NCBI GenBank assembly: GCA_018806915.1
Contig: JAGKQI010000034.1
Coordinates: 558,001-622,000, forward strand
DNA length: 64,000 bases
Direction: 5' to 3'
From: Phytophthora colocasiae
Taxonomy: Eukaryota; Oomycota; Peronosporomycetes; Peronosporales; Peronosporaceae
Part shown: positions 34,601-44,903 of the stretch, piece after piece
Position numbering within the stretch: the first letter of the stretch is position 1
Layout: every line of letters begins with the position of its first letter
Notes under the pieces: generated by a model
What the model saw: only the letters and a program-made list of their open reading frames with translations
The model's database searches: none
What the model was told of the DNA's origin: nothing
Translations under genes and position numbers: made by a program

Positions 34601-37229
34601 AACACGACCAGATCTACCACCCGGTCGCGTTTGCCAGCCGAACCTTGAAGACGAACGAGTTAAACTATAATGTTGCCGAAAAGGAGGTGTTGGCTCTACT
34701 TCGGATCCTGGATCTACGCTACACACCCTGTTGGTGGGACGTCGGATCAAGGTCCTAACCAGACACTCCACGCTTGCCTGGCTGTTCAGGTCTGCCGGCC
34801 TTCAAGGGCGTCTGGGACAATGGTCTGCTCTCCTGTCCCCATGGACACTCGAGATCACAGAAGTGTACGAAGGAGAGGATGAGATACTGGGGCGATCGCA
34901 GCTAATATAACGCCTAGATCGGAGATCGACGAAGCTCCTGATCGCGATCGCGCCACAGAAGGAACCAAGGCGTAAGATCCAGATGCCGATTCCCACCGTA
35001 GATCCAGGCGAGGAGCTATGGGTAGTAAAGTTTCGACGGCTCGGCACGCGTGAAACGAGGGAGGAGGCGCTTTCCAGCGCGATCGTGTGGAGTTTGCCGG
35101 AGTGGAAAGTGATCAAAGCTAGACTCAGACTATGCGGAGAGTCTTACTGTCAATGAAGCGGAATACCGTGGGCTCTTGCTAGGTCTTGGCATGATCGCAC
35201 AGTTAGAACGCCGCCGTTTGGTCATTTGTGGCGATTCGAACCTAGTGATCCGACAGAGTCCGGGGCGAGATCGACTGCAAGGCGCCAGGATTGACGTTAC
35301 TGAAACAGAAGGTGCTAGATCACTTGCGGAATTGGGGAGATCATGAGCTAGTCCATGTGAAGAGAGACTGGAATGGGAGCGCAGACAGCTTGGCGAGTGC
35401 CGCGCTGCAGCGAGGAAGCGGGATCGAGGTCCACGATGAAGCAGATCGGTGTGATCTGGTCACCCTAAATCGGCTTGATGAGGTGTTGATCCCTCGAGTT
35501 GAAGAGATCAGAACGGTGCAAGTGTCGGCCGTAGCCACGGGTGCAGCCCGAGCGCGACCCGATGCCGCCGTCCTGCGAGAGGAACTGATCCGGGAGATGC
35601 GAGTGGATCGGATCAGGCGAGCCCAGGACGAGGAGGTCTGGATCGCCGGACTAAAGAAGTACCTGGCTGGGCAGATCGCGGATCTTACTCGAGCCGAGTC
35701 TGGATCCTACGCCAAGATCGCTTCCGAGTACGAGGTAGATGAACAGGATCTGTTGTTTTATTGACCCACCAGGGCCGAGATCAAGAGGTGATCGCGACCG
35801 CCTGATGAGACTCGTGGTTCCAGAAACGCTTTTACAGCAGGATGTCCTCCACCACTACCATACGACTCTGGAAGGGGGACATCAAAGGGATCGGACGCAC
35901 TTATCAGCGGATCCGAGATCATTTCCACTGGAGGGGATTATATCAGGAGTGTGCAGCGATACGTAGGCGAGTGTGTAGACTGTGAGACCGGAAAGGGAGA
36001 CCCACGATCCGGGGCGAGTCACCTGAGGAATCTGCAAGCTACATACCCATTCCAGATCATAGCGATGGATCACATACCCTCTCTGCCCAGATCCAACAAA
36101 GGCAATACTGAACTGCTGATCTGGGTGGATCTGTTCACGGGATATGTGATCGCAAAGGCTAGTTCCTCCCGATCGGCTCAGACCGTCGCGGAATCTTATG
36201 AAGAATGCGTGTTCCGCAGATTTGGCGCTAGCGAGATGATCAGGCACGATCGAGAGCCGGGCTTCATGTCCGACTTCTTCAGATCGTTTAATAGGATCCT
36301 GGGGCAGCGACAACGGGCGACGATGGCCACTACCGACCACAGGCCAATGGGACTGCAGAACGGATGGTGCAAACGGCCACTAGGGCAATCAGGATGTATG
36401 TTCAAGATCTCGATCAAAAGGACTGGGATGAATATGCGGAGAGATTGACTTTCGCCATTAACACGGCTCATGATCGGGTCCGGGAGATACCCCTCACTAT
36501 TTGGTACACGGATGGGATCCAAGATCGACGTTGGAAGCAACGATCCCGATCGGGTCGACCAGACGCCACGATCGCGATCCAAGACGGTGGAGATATCGCG
36601 TTCAGAGATACTACCAGCAGTCGAGAGAACAGAGTCAACGCTAAGCTGCGAGAGGCGATCGCGGACCGAGCTGATCGGCACAATGAGGACGTCGATCCGC
36701 ATCAGATCGAAGCTGGATCACGAGTTTGGCTATACCTAGATCGTGTGAAGGAAGGGTATGCACGTAAACTCGCCCACCTTTGGCATGGCCCGTTCCGTGT
36801 TGCAGAGAAGCTCAATGAATTCACGATCAAGCTGGAGATCGCGGGCTCTGATTACCATATCTTTCCGGTGGTTCATGTTTCTAAGCTAAAGCTGGTACGG
36901 AATTTCCCAGATCGACCGCGGATCGAGTTGACGGTAGATGAAGCAGATCGGCTCGATTTTCGATGAGATCCTCCTTCCGGAGTGACAGTTGGGTTCCAGA
37001 TCTGGATGCCGATGAGTACGAAGTCGAACGGATCTCGGACATGCGAAGTGGGAAACGAACTCGCTACGGCCGGATCTATCGTGAGTTCCTGGTGCACTGG
37101 GTCGGTTATGATGAGCCAACGTGGGTCGATGAAGCTGATCTTAACTGTGGGGCCATATTGAGCGCGTTCCTACGTGACCACGCTAATCGGAACCGGTTCG
37201 GCGTGATGCAGTCGCACAAAGAAGTGTAA
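31596..37229 (+). pseudogene. Copy B Pol (same domains as A), many frameshifts
   Basis: Domain order and motifs match copy A: protease LLLDTGAEVS near 31915, RT with SLDMASGFW near 33640 and the YIDDIL region near 33913, degenerate first RNase H (TRH) near 34755, second RNase H near 35030-35420, integrase to about 36650, chromodomain near 37080. The protease and linker are open from about 31600 to 32600. From 33300 to 36980 there are well over ten one-base indels, many in short homopolymers (for example near 33330, 33390, 33715, 34860, 35028, 35060, 35760, 35830, 36330, 36630 and 36960). The density exceeds that of A or C. Confidence 0.88.
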
Positions 37230-37581
37230 GGGAAGCCAGGCGAGGTGACAGGGTTACCTCGCCGGGATCGAAGAAGCTGATGTGGAGGAGAATCCAGATC
37301 AAAGCGAGAGTTTTATATTTGTGTATATGCATGTGCGTAGGGAATTTGACGGTGGAAGATGGTGATCCGGGATGTCGAGATGGAGATGAAAGGGGATCAC
37401 ATTCCTAAAATGATAGAGTACGAGGGAATGACTGTGAGAATGGAGATTACGGATTACGGGTGGAGATTATGAGAATTACGAATGGAGATGGAAGAGTGTA
37501 GAACGGCCCTGGAAGGAGTTCCGAATCCGAACTCAGGAGAAGCCCCGAGCCTTGCTGCAAGTGATCAGAAGTTCGCACGAC
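37230..37581. other. Convergent intergenic region of copy B
   Basis: It corresponds to 25029-25374, with a different arrangement of the GGAGATTACGG-type degenerate repeats (about 37440-37490). No gene is seen. It is the expected zone for the 3' ends of the pol and antisense transcripts. Confidence 0.55.
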
Positions 37582-40388
37582 TTACGGAGAAGCTGGGCCC
37601 CAGCGGGAGGAGGATTGAACTTGCCGATAAGTCGGGGAATCCTGGTAGCGGGATGGTTGACCGGGTCTTGCCGATACTGGTTACGCCACGGATCCGCCTC
37701 GTCACACTCCTCCAGAGCCTCGATCAGGTTCGCCGGCTCTGGGACGTTCGCGTTGGGATCCGCCAGGTTGGCACGCCGAGAGACCACGCCGGGATACCAA
37801 CGAACCACATCCACCGACGGAATGGGGAGGTGAAGGAAGAACGGATCCAGCAGGATGTCGAGATCGAACCACTGATTGCGCATTATGGCGGGGAAGGAGG
37901 CGAGGACTCGGCGCCACGCAGACCCGGCCCGTCTCCGCCGGGCCTTGCGAGGCAACGTAATACCGCTGCAGTTCAAGATCCGCATCCTGCATGGCAGAGG
38001 TGATCTCGAAGTTGTGGGTGGCCTCCCAAAATGCTTGACGGTGCCGTTCCTCCAGAACGCGATAGGTGGCGGCCACGGCCGCGAGGGTGTTCCCTCCCTC
38101 TCATGCAGATCGAGGTCGAAACGTAAGGGGACCCGGGTTCGCGAAGTCGTTCCACGGCTCCAGAGCCAGCAGATCAAGCACGTTCACGCCCGTGATCAAC
38201 TCGTGGAGGTATTCGGTGCGGGGGTCGGTGCAGGCCCAGCCTGTATCTGGGAAGGAACAGCCAACCCGAAGGGATCAACAACCGTTTGCCCAGAGAACTG
38301 GCGATCAGACCCACGATCGAATACTGCCCGATCACCTGCGGATCCCACGGCACGATGTCAGCGGGCCGCGAAGGTACGCAGTCGATCGTATTTCTGGAAT
38401 GAAAGAGGCGACCGGGAACAGGGGTGGTCGGAGCCCGGGGGGCGAGGAACCGCCGGAAGGAGGTGGCGGCGGTGACGGGGAACCCGGAGGTGATCCTGGA
38501 GACGGCGGGCCTGATCCATCTGGAGATGGGCTTGAGCCGTCCGGAGACCCCGATCCACGGGTGCCAGAAGGTCCGGATCTCGGAACCTGACCGGACTCGC
38601 GCCGGTGCGTCGAGATAGACCGTTGGCGGCCCATGTGTAGAGTCTCGTCCTCCTCGGAGTCCTCCGCCTCGTTGGAACGTTCCGATTCGGCTTCAGAACT
38701 AGTTCCATTGCTGGGTTCTGGGCTTTCGTCCTCTTCGGACGGCGATGAGAATGGGTGCTGGGGATCGTAGTCGGAGTCTTCCTCGTCCTCATCCGGCGAA
38801 TCACCCTCGGCGGGAAGCGATCCGGACTGATCCGTAGGCGCTGGGGTCGAATCAGGGGCTGGAGTGTCGGTTTCCTCCCCTCCGGCTTGCCCAGAAGCTT
38901 GATCCGCCAACAGATCCAGCGGACTCGCCGTTGATCCTGCCGGGGTCGGGACCACCGTGGGTGTGACAGGCTGGGTTGACCCGGGAGCTTCGGTAGCTGC
39001 AGGTTTTAGATCACGGGGAGCTGAGGTGCTCCGAGCCGGACGCTTGCGTGAGGAAGGAGGAACGGCCGGGGAAGCGGAGGCGCTTCGAGATCTTTTGGTG
39101 GCACGAGCCGCCCGTCGATCCGCGATCCACGAGGACAACCGAGCAGAGGAATCCTCGGCGTGGTGCAGCTGTTGCTCGGCTTCGGCATAATCAGCGTCCA
39201 GCTCTTGGTGAGCCTGTCGAAGCTCCGCGTTCTGTCGCTGGAGTTGGTCGAGTTCCTGTGTCGCCGCATCCCGGGCGGAACGAGCCACGTCAAGGTCTGC
39301 GAGGGCAGACAAACGATCTTGGGTGGCATCGTCCAGGTCGACCTGGATTCGATCACGGTCTGCCGTTACTCGATTGAGATCTTGCATTGCCTGATCCCGG
39401 TCGAGGCGGGCCTGATCCAGGTCTGCGACGGCCTGATCCCGCTCGGCAATGGCGGCACGATGCTGGACGGAGAGCTGGTCCCGGTCGTGCTGGATTATTT
39501 CCAGATTTCCCAAGGCGTCTGCCAGATCTTGCTCCAAGCTGGATACGGCGGCGGCATCGGCGGTTGCACCCAGAGGCGGAGCGCGAGAATCCGGGGCGGA
39601 TACGTCCTCCAAGGCGAGGTGTGCCCGAGCCAGTTCAACCTGGTGATCCTCTGCCTCGCGTTCCAGATACGCGACTTCGGCTCGAGCGGCGAGCAACTCC
39701 GCTTGGGTCCGCGTCAACTCCAACCTCAACCGAGCTTCCTCTGCTGTCGGGCGAGCCTGATCAGCAGGCATGGCCATAGCCGCTTGTGGACCTTGGGAGG
39801 AATCGTTCCTCTGCCAGCGATCAAGGCTACGCTGAGTGAGGGTCAGGTCATGACGCACGGCGGCGAGCTCCCGTTCGCGATCCTGAAGCTCATCCCGGAG
39901 TTCAATCTCCGTCTCCCCGGCTATGCGAAGTTCGGCCAGCCGGAAGTCGAGATCCTCGAGCGCAGAGTCTAGCCGCGCCTGGATCCGGGCCAGTCGCTGC
40001 TCAGACTCCCGTCGTTCGGCGTCGTGCTGGGCCCGCTGATCCTGCAAGGCGGCGATCGCGTCCCCACCGATAGTATCTCCGGTTCCCGATCGCAGATGAG
40101 CGATTTCGGCGTTCAGCCGCAAAATCTCCTCCGCTTGGTCGTCCCGGAAGCGCTCCATATCCTCCATGTCGGATCGCAACCGGCGAACGGTGTCGTCCAG
40201 GTGGTCCTGATCGCGACTCAGGTCTCGCGCATCCGTTGGCTATGGGCCAGCCTCGCTTGCAAGGTGACCAGCTCAGGGTTTACCCTGGGGTTGAGAAGCG
40301 GGAGGCCGTGGATCGGGCGAGATCGGAGCGAGTGTTCGGCTTGAGGGCGTTCTCGGCGTCAAGGGGGCGAGGAAGGCGGATCGGACAT
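37582..40388 (-). pseudogene. Copy B antisense ORF
   Basis: The ATG at 40388 lies 103 bp from LTR L6, as in A. A lost base near 40220 shifts the first 60 codons, after which the coiled coil, RKRPAR basic region, acidic block and Pro/Gly linker are open to about 38390. The globular C-terminal domain follows in two further frames (38177-37533). A few bases near 37600 differ from A and C, so the predicted C-terminus here runs on past the usual stop. Same protein family as 25375-28169 and 42061-44551. Confidence 0.78.
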
Positions 40389-40490
40389 TTCGAGAGAGTG
40401 GTGGCGCTTGAACGACTTGTGTTCCAGGTGGTGAATGTGGAAATAAACCCGAAGTGAGCTGCGGCAGCTCAACTTACGTGCTGGGGCGGA

Positions 40491-42006
40491 TGTGGTGAAG
40501 CGGACGAAAAATTTTTCCCGGAGAGGCGATGTCAGCCACGAACCCGAATAGAGTCGGAACGAGCGACATGGGGACCTGTGATCGCCAGATCTGGGTCGAA
40601 TCAGACGAAGGTACGATGGGTCCCGCCGGGAACAGGCAACGGAGACACCGGCGAAGAAGCAGGTGGAGCGGTGTTCGTGGGTGATCCGAATCCTGCCGTG
40701 GTGTTCGTGGGTGATCCAAATCCTGCCGGAGGAAGAATGGGGAAATCAAGGATGTTCTCGCGCGATCAACGATGACGGGGCCCCAAGCGAGCATGATCAG
40801 CTTACCCTGGCGCCCCGAAGCCTCTAACAGCACGATCCAACTTCCCCGGGCGGCGACGAAGCGAGATCACGCAAGATCGCGCAATGATCCTCTCCCGTAT
40901 AAGTACGAGATCAGCTCCGGATCAAGGTCAACCCCAGGCGCGACGCAGACTCTTCTTGTGGCCTGATCCGGATTCTTTGAAGGATCACCAAGCGGGATCA
41001 GGCAGTGATCAAGTCCCGATTAAGTACGAGATCAAGCTCCGGTTAAGTGCGAGATCAAGCTTCGGTTAAGTGCGAGATCAAGCTTCGGTTAAGTGCGAGA
41101 TCAAGCTTCGGTTAAGTACGGAATCGGCTCAAGATCAGGGTTAGGGGAACCAAGCTAGGGATCAGCTCTGTAGCCAGTGTCATGTGGTCGTAGGATAGTA
41201 AATCAGGATGGGATTAGTAGGCATAGGAATAACCATAAACAGACTCGAATTTACCTTCTAGTGCGCAAGTGGATTCCTTCAGGACCCAAGACAAGGGAAG
41301 AGGATAGCATATTGGCCTCCCCTTAGTGTTCCAGCAAGTCACTTCGCCCACGTAGCTACAGCTAAGACCGGATCCCCGATTTGGCCGGCTTACCTTACGC
41401 TAGTGTGAGGATCTCTCGATATCTCAACAACGCCCAAGAGACTCGAATTTGCCCTGAACCACTCAAGTGTCTTCGCTACGCCTGGAACCGGGAACTACAT
41501 TGGCCCTACAAGCGTCAGGCAGGTAAGGATACGTGACCTATTATAGCGGTTAAGTCTGGATAATATATTGGCCAGCTTTGCCCTATCTAGTGAACTATCC
41601 TTTAAGTGCATACATCGGATCGGAAGGAATTGGTTGTTTAGCCTAAGGATCCCGTCGAATCTCGCCCCCTCAAGACCCCCGCTATCGGAAGCGGAAAACA
41701 ACGAAAGGAAGGGACTGAATCCCGAACATTGGACTATTGGAAGACCTGGATCAAGAACCAGGCACCCGGATCAAGGCTCGAGAACTCGCCTACGACCGGG
41801 ATCAAGTACCCCGAGGTGGAGTGAAGAACTTCCACGCCGCCTCAAACCCCTGCGTCACCCAAGACCTTCTTCTCGTCCCAAGACATCTTCAGAAGTTACC
41901 TGGAAGAGCGTAACCCGCCTACCGACGGGTACACAAGGTGAACACTACACGCAACAAGATCACGGATCATCGGGGGACCCCCTCCGTTAGTCGGTGTCTG
42001 GGCGCA
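40491..42006 (+). repeat. Family-1 LTR L6, last LTR before the inversion
   Basis: This 1516-bp LTR is the 3' LTR of B and is followed by a normal primer-binding site (42009) and leader. Its variants are mixed: the first minisatellite unit is like L4 and L5, while CATGTGGTCG and ATTCCTTC are like L1-L3, suggesting recombination or conversion between subtypes. It carries unique substitutions (for example near 41352 and 41540). Confidence 0.83.
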
Positions 42007-42060
42007 AGTGGCGATCGCGATCGGCCTCAACCGGATTTTGGCCAGATCCGCTCCACCACA
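42007..42060 (+). other. Leader stub joined to inverted copy C
   Basis: The family-1 leader runs to GCTCCACCACA, immediately before the position of the gag ATG, and is then fused to the reverse complement of the element's 3' region (CTATCGGTGGGG...). Two bases (AC) could belong to either side. The break places an LTR promoter upstream of the antisense gene, in the gene's sense direction. Confidence 0.8.
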
Positions 42061-44551
42061 CTATCGGTGGGGACGCGATCGCTGCCTTGCAGGATCAGCG
42101 GGCCCAGCACGACGCCGAACGACGGGAGTCTGAGCAGCGACTGGCCCGGATCCAGGCGCGGCTAGACTCTGCGCTCGAGGATCTCGACTTCCGGCTGGCC
42201 GAACTTCGCATAGCCGGGGAGACGGAGATTGAACTCCGGGATGAGCTTCAGGATCGCGAACGGGAGCTCGCCGCCGTGCGTCATGACCTGACCCTCACTC
42301 AGCGTAGCCTTGATCGCTGGCAGAGGAACGATTCCTCCCAAGGTCCACAAGCGGCTATGGCCATGCCTGCTGATCAGACTCGCCCGACGGCAGAGGAAGC
42401 TCGGTTGAGGTTGGAGTTGACGCGGACCCAAGCGGAGTTGCTCGCCGCTCGAGCCGAAGTCGCGTATCTGGAACGCGAGGCAGAGGATCACCAGGTTGAA
42501 CTGGCTCGGGCACACCTCGCCTTGGAGGACGTATCCGCCCCGGATTCTCGCGCTCCGCCTCTGGGTGCAACCGCCGATGCCGCCGCCGTATCCAGCCTGG
42601 AGCAAGATCTGGCAGACGCCTTGGGAAATCTGGAAATAATCCAGCACGACCGGGACCAGCTCTCCGTCCAGCATCGTGCCGCCATTGCCGAGCGGGATCA
42701 GGCCGTCGCAGACCTGGATCAGGCCCGCCTCGACCGGGATCAGGCAATGCAAGATCTCAATCGAGTAACGGCAGACCGTGATCGAATCCAGGTCGACCTG
42801 GACGATGCCACCCAAGATCGTTTGTCTGCCCTCGCAGACCTTGACGTGGCTCGTTCCGCCCGGGATGCGGCGACACAGGAACTCGACCAACTCCAGCGAC
42901 AGAACGCGGAGCTTCGACAGGCTCACCAAGAGCTGGACGCTGATTATGCCGAAGCCGAGCAACAGCTGCACCACGCCGAGGATTCCTCTGCTCGGTTGTC
43001 CTCGTGGATCGCGGATCGACGGGCGGCTCGTGCCACCAAAAGATCTCGAAGCGCCTCCGCTTCCCCGGCCGTTCCTCCTTCCTCACGCAAGCGTCCGGCT
43101 CGGAGCTCCTCAGCTCCCCGTGATCTAAAACCTGCAGCTACCGAAGTTCCCGGGTCAACCCAGCCTGTCACACCCACGGTGGTCCCGACCCCGGCAGGAT
43201 CAACGGCGAGTCCGCTGGATCTGTTGGCGGATCAAGCTTCTGGGCAAGCCGGAGGGGAGGAAACCGACACTCCAGCCCCTGATCCGACCCCAGCGCCTAC
43301 GGATCAGTCCGGATCGCTTCCCGCCGAGGGTGATTCGCCGGATGAGGACGAGGAAGACTCCGACTACGATCCCCAGCACCCATTCTCATCGCCGTCCGAA
43401 GAGGACGAAAGTCCAGAACCCAGCAATGGAACTAGTTCTGAAGCCGAATCGGAACGTTCCAACGAGGCGGGAGGACTCCGAGGAGGACGAGACTCTACAC
43501 ATGGGCCGCCAACGGTCTATCTCGACGCACCGGCGCGAGTCCGGTCAGGTTCCGAGAGCCGGACCTTCTGGCACCCGTGGATCAGGGTCTCCGGACGGCT
43601 CAAGCCCATCTCCAGATGGGATCAGGCCCGCCGTCTCCAGGATCACCTCCGGGTTCCCCGTCACCGCCGCCACCTCCTTCCGGCGGTTCCTCGCCCCCCG
43701 GGCTCCGACCACCCCTGTTCCCGGTCGCCTCTTTCATTCCAGGGTACGATCGGCAGCGTACCTTCGCGGCCGCTGACATCGTGCCGTGGGATCCGCAGGT
43801 GATCGGGCAGTATTCGATCGTGGGTCTGATCGCCAGTTCTCTGGGCAAACGGTTGTTGATCCCTTCGGGTTGGCTGTTCCCTTCCCAGATACAGGCTGGG
43901 CCTGCACCGACCCCCCGCACCGAATACCTCCACGAGTTGATCACGGGCGTGAACGTGCTTGATCTGCTGGCTCTGGAGCCGTGGAACGACTTCGCGAACC
44001 CGGGTCCCCTTACGTTCGACCTCGATCTGCATGAGAGGGAGGGAACACCCCTCGCGGCCGTGGCCGCCACCTATCGCGTTCTGGAGGAACGGCACCGTCA
44101 AGCATTTTGGGAGGCCACCCACAACCTCGAGATCACCTCTGCCATGCAGGATGCGGATCTTGAACTGCAGCGGTATTACGTTGCTCGCAAGGCCCGGCGG
44201 AGTCGGGCTGGGTCTGCTTGGCGCCGATTCCTCGCCTCCTTCCCCGCCATAATGCGCGATCAGTGGTTCGATCTCGACATCCTGCTGGATCCGTTCTTCC
44301 TTCACCTCCCCATTCCGTCGGTGGATGTGGTTCGTTGGTATCCCGGCGTGGTCTCTCGGCGTGCCAACCTGGCGGATCCCAACGCGAACGTCCCAGAGCC
44401 GGCGAACCTGATCGAGGCTCTGGAGGAGTGTGACGAGGCGGATCCGTGGCGTAACCAGTATCGGCAAGACCCGGTCAACCATCCCGCTACCAGGATTCCC
44501 CGACTTATCGGCAAGTTCAATCCTCCTCCCGCTGGGGCCGCTTCTCCGTAA
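42061..44551 (+). pseudogene. Copy C antisense ORF, N-terminus lost by the rearrangement, two frameshifts
   Basis: Starting inside the coiled coil (TIGGDAIAALQ), the frame is open to about 43468. One extra base there and another near 43618 shift it, after which the globular domain is open to a TAA at 44549-44551. This copy gives the best view of the C-terminal domain: about 270 uninterrupted residues including IVPWDPQVIGQY, LEPWNDFANPGP, LEERHRQAFWEATH and PFFLHLPIPSVDVVRWYPG. About 90 N-terminal codons and C's own 3' LTR are missing. The open frame continues backwards into the LTR leader, but without an ATG there. Confidence 0.82.
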
Positions 44552-44903
44552 GTCGTGCGAACTTCGATCACTTGCAGCAAGGCTCGGGGCTTCTCCCCGA
44601 GTTCGGATTCGGAACTCCTTCCAGGGCCGTTCTACATTCTTCCATCTCCATTCGTAATCCTCATAATCTCCACTCGTAATCCGTAATCTCCATTCTCACA
44701 GTCATTCCATCGTACTCTATCATTTTAGGAATGTGATCCCCTTTCATCTCCATCTCGACATCCCGGATCACCATCTTCCACCGTCAAATTCCCTACGCAC
44801 ATGCATATACACAAATATAAAACTCCCGCTTTGATCTGGATTCTCCTCCACATCAGCTTCTTCGATCCCGGCGAGGTAACCCTGTCACCTCGCCTGGCTT
44901 CCC
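44552..44903. other. Convergent intergenic region of copy C
   Basis: Reverse complement of the 25029-25374 type region, with degenerate CATCTCCATTC and CGTAATCTCC repeats (about 44640-44700). No gene is recognised. Confidence 0.55.

Larger units (their letters stand above)
1..42006 (+). mobile_element. Tandem array of family-1 Ty3/Gypsy elements sharing LTRs
   Basis: Seven LTR copies (one cut by the window start, one split by an insertion) alternate head to tail with internal sequence. LTRs begin with TGTGGTGAAG at 996, 3172, 5353, 7593, 28273 and 40491. The first four internal segments are about 0.66 kb deletion derivatives; the next two are full-length copies A (to 28272) and B (28273-40490). 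No non-element DNA or target duplication separates the units, so neighbours share one LTR, as expected from unequal LTR-LTR recombination or integration of a circular or concatemeric form. Family 1 is a dual-RNase H, chromodomain-bearing Gypsy lineage, probably Chronos-like (from memory of the oomycete literature). Confidence 0.85.
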
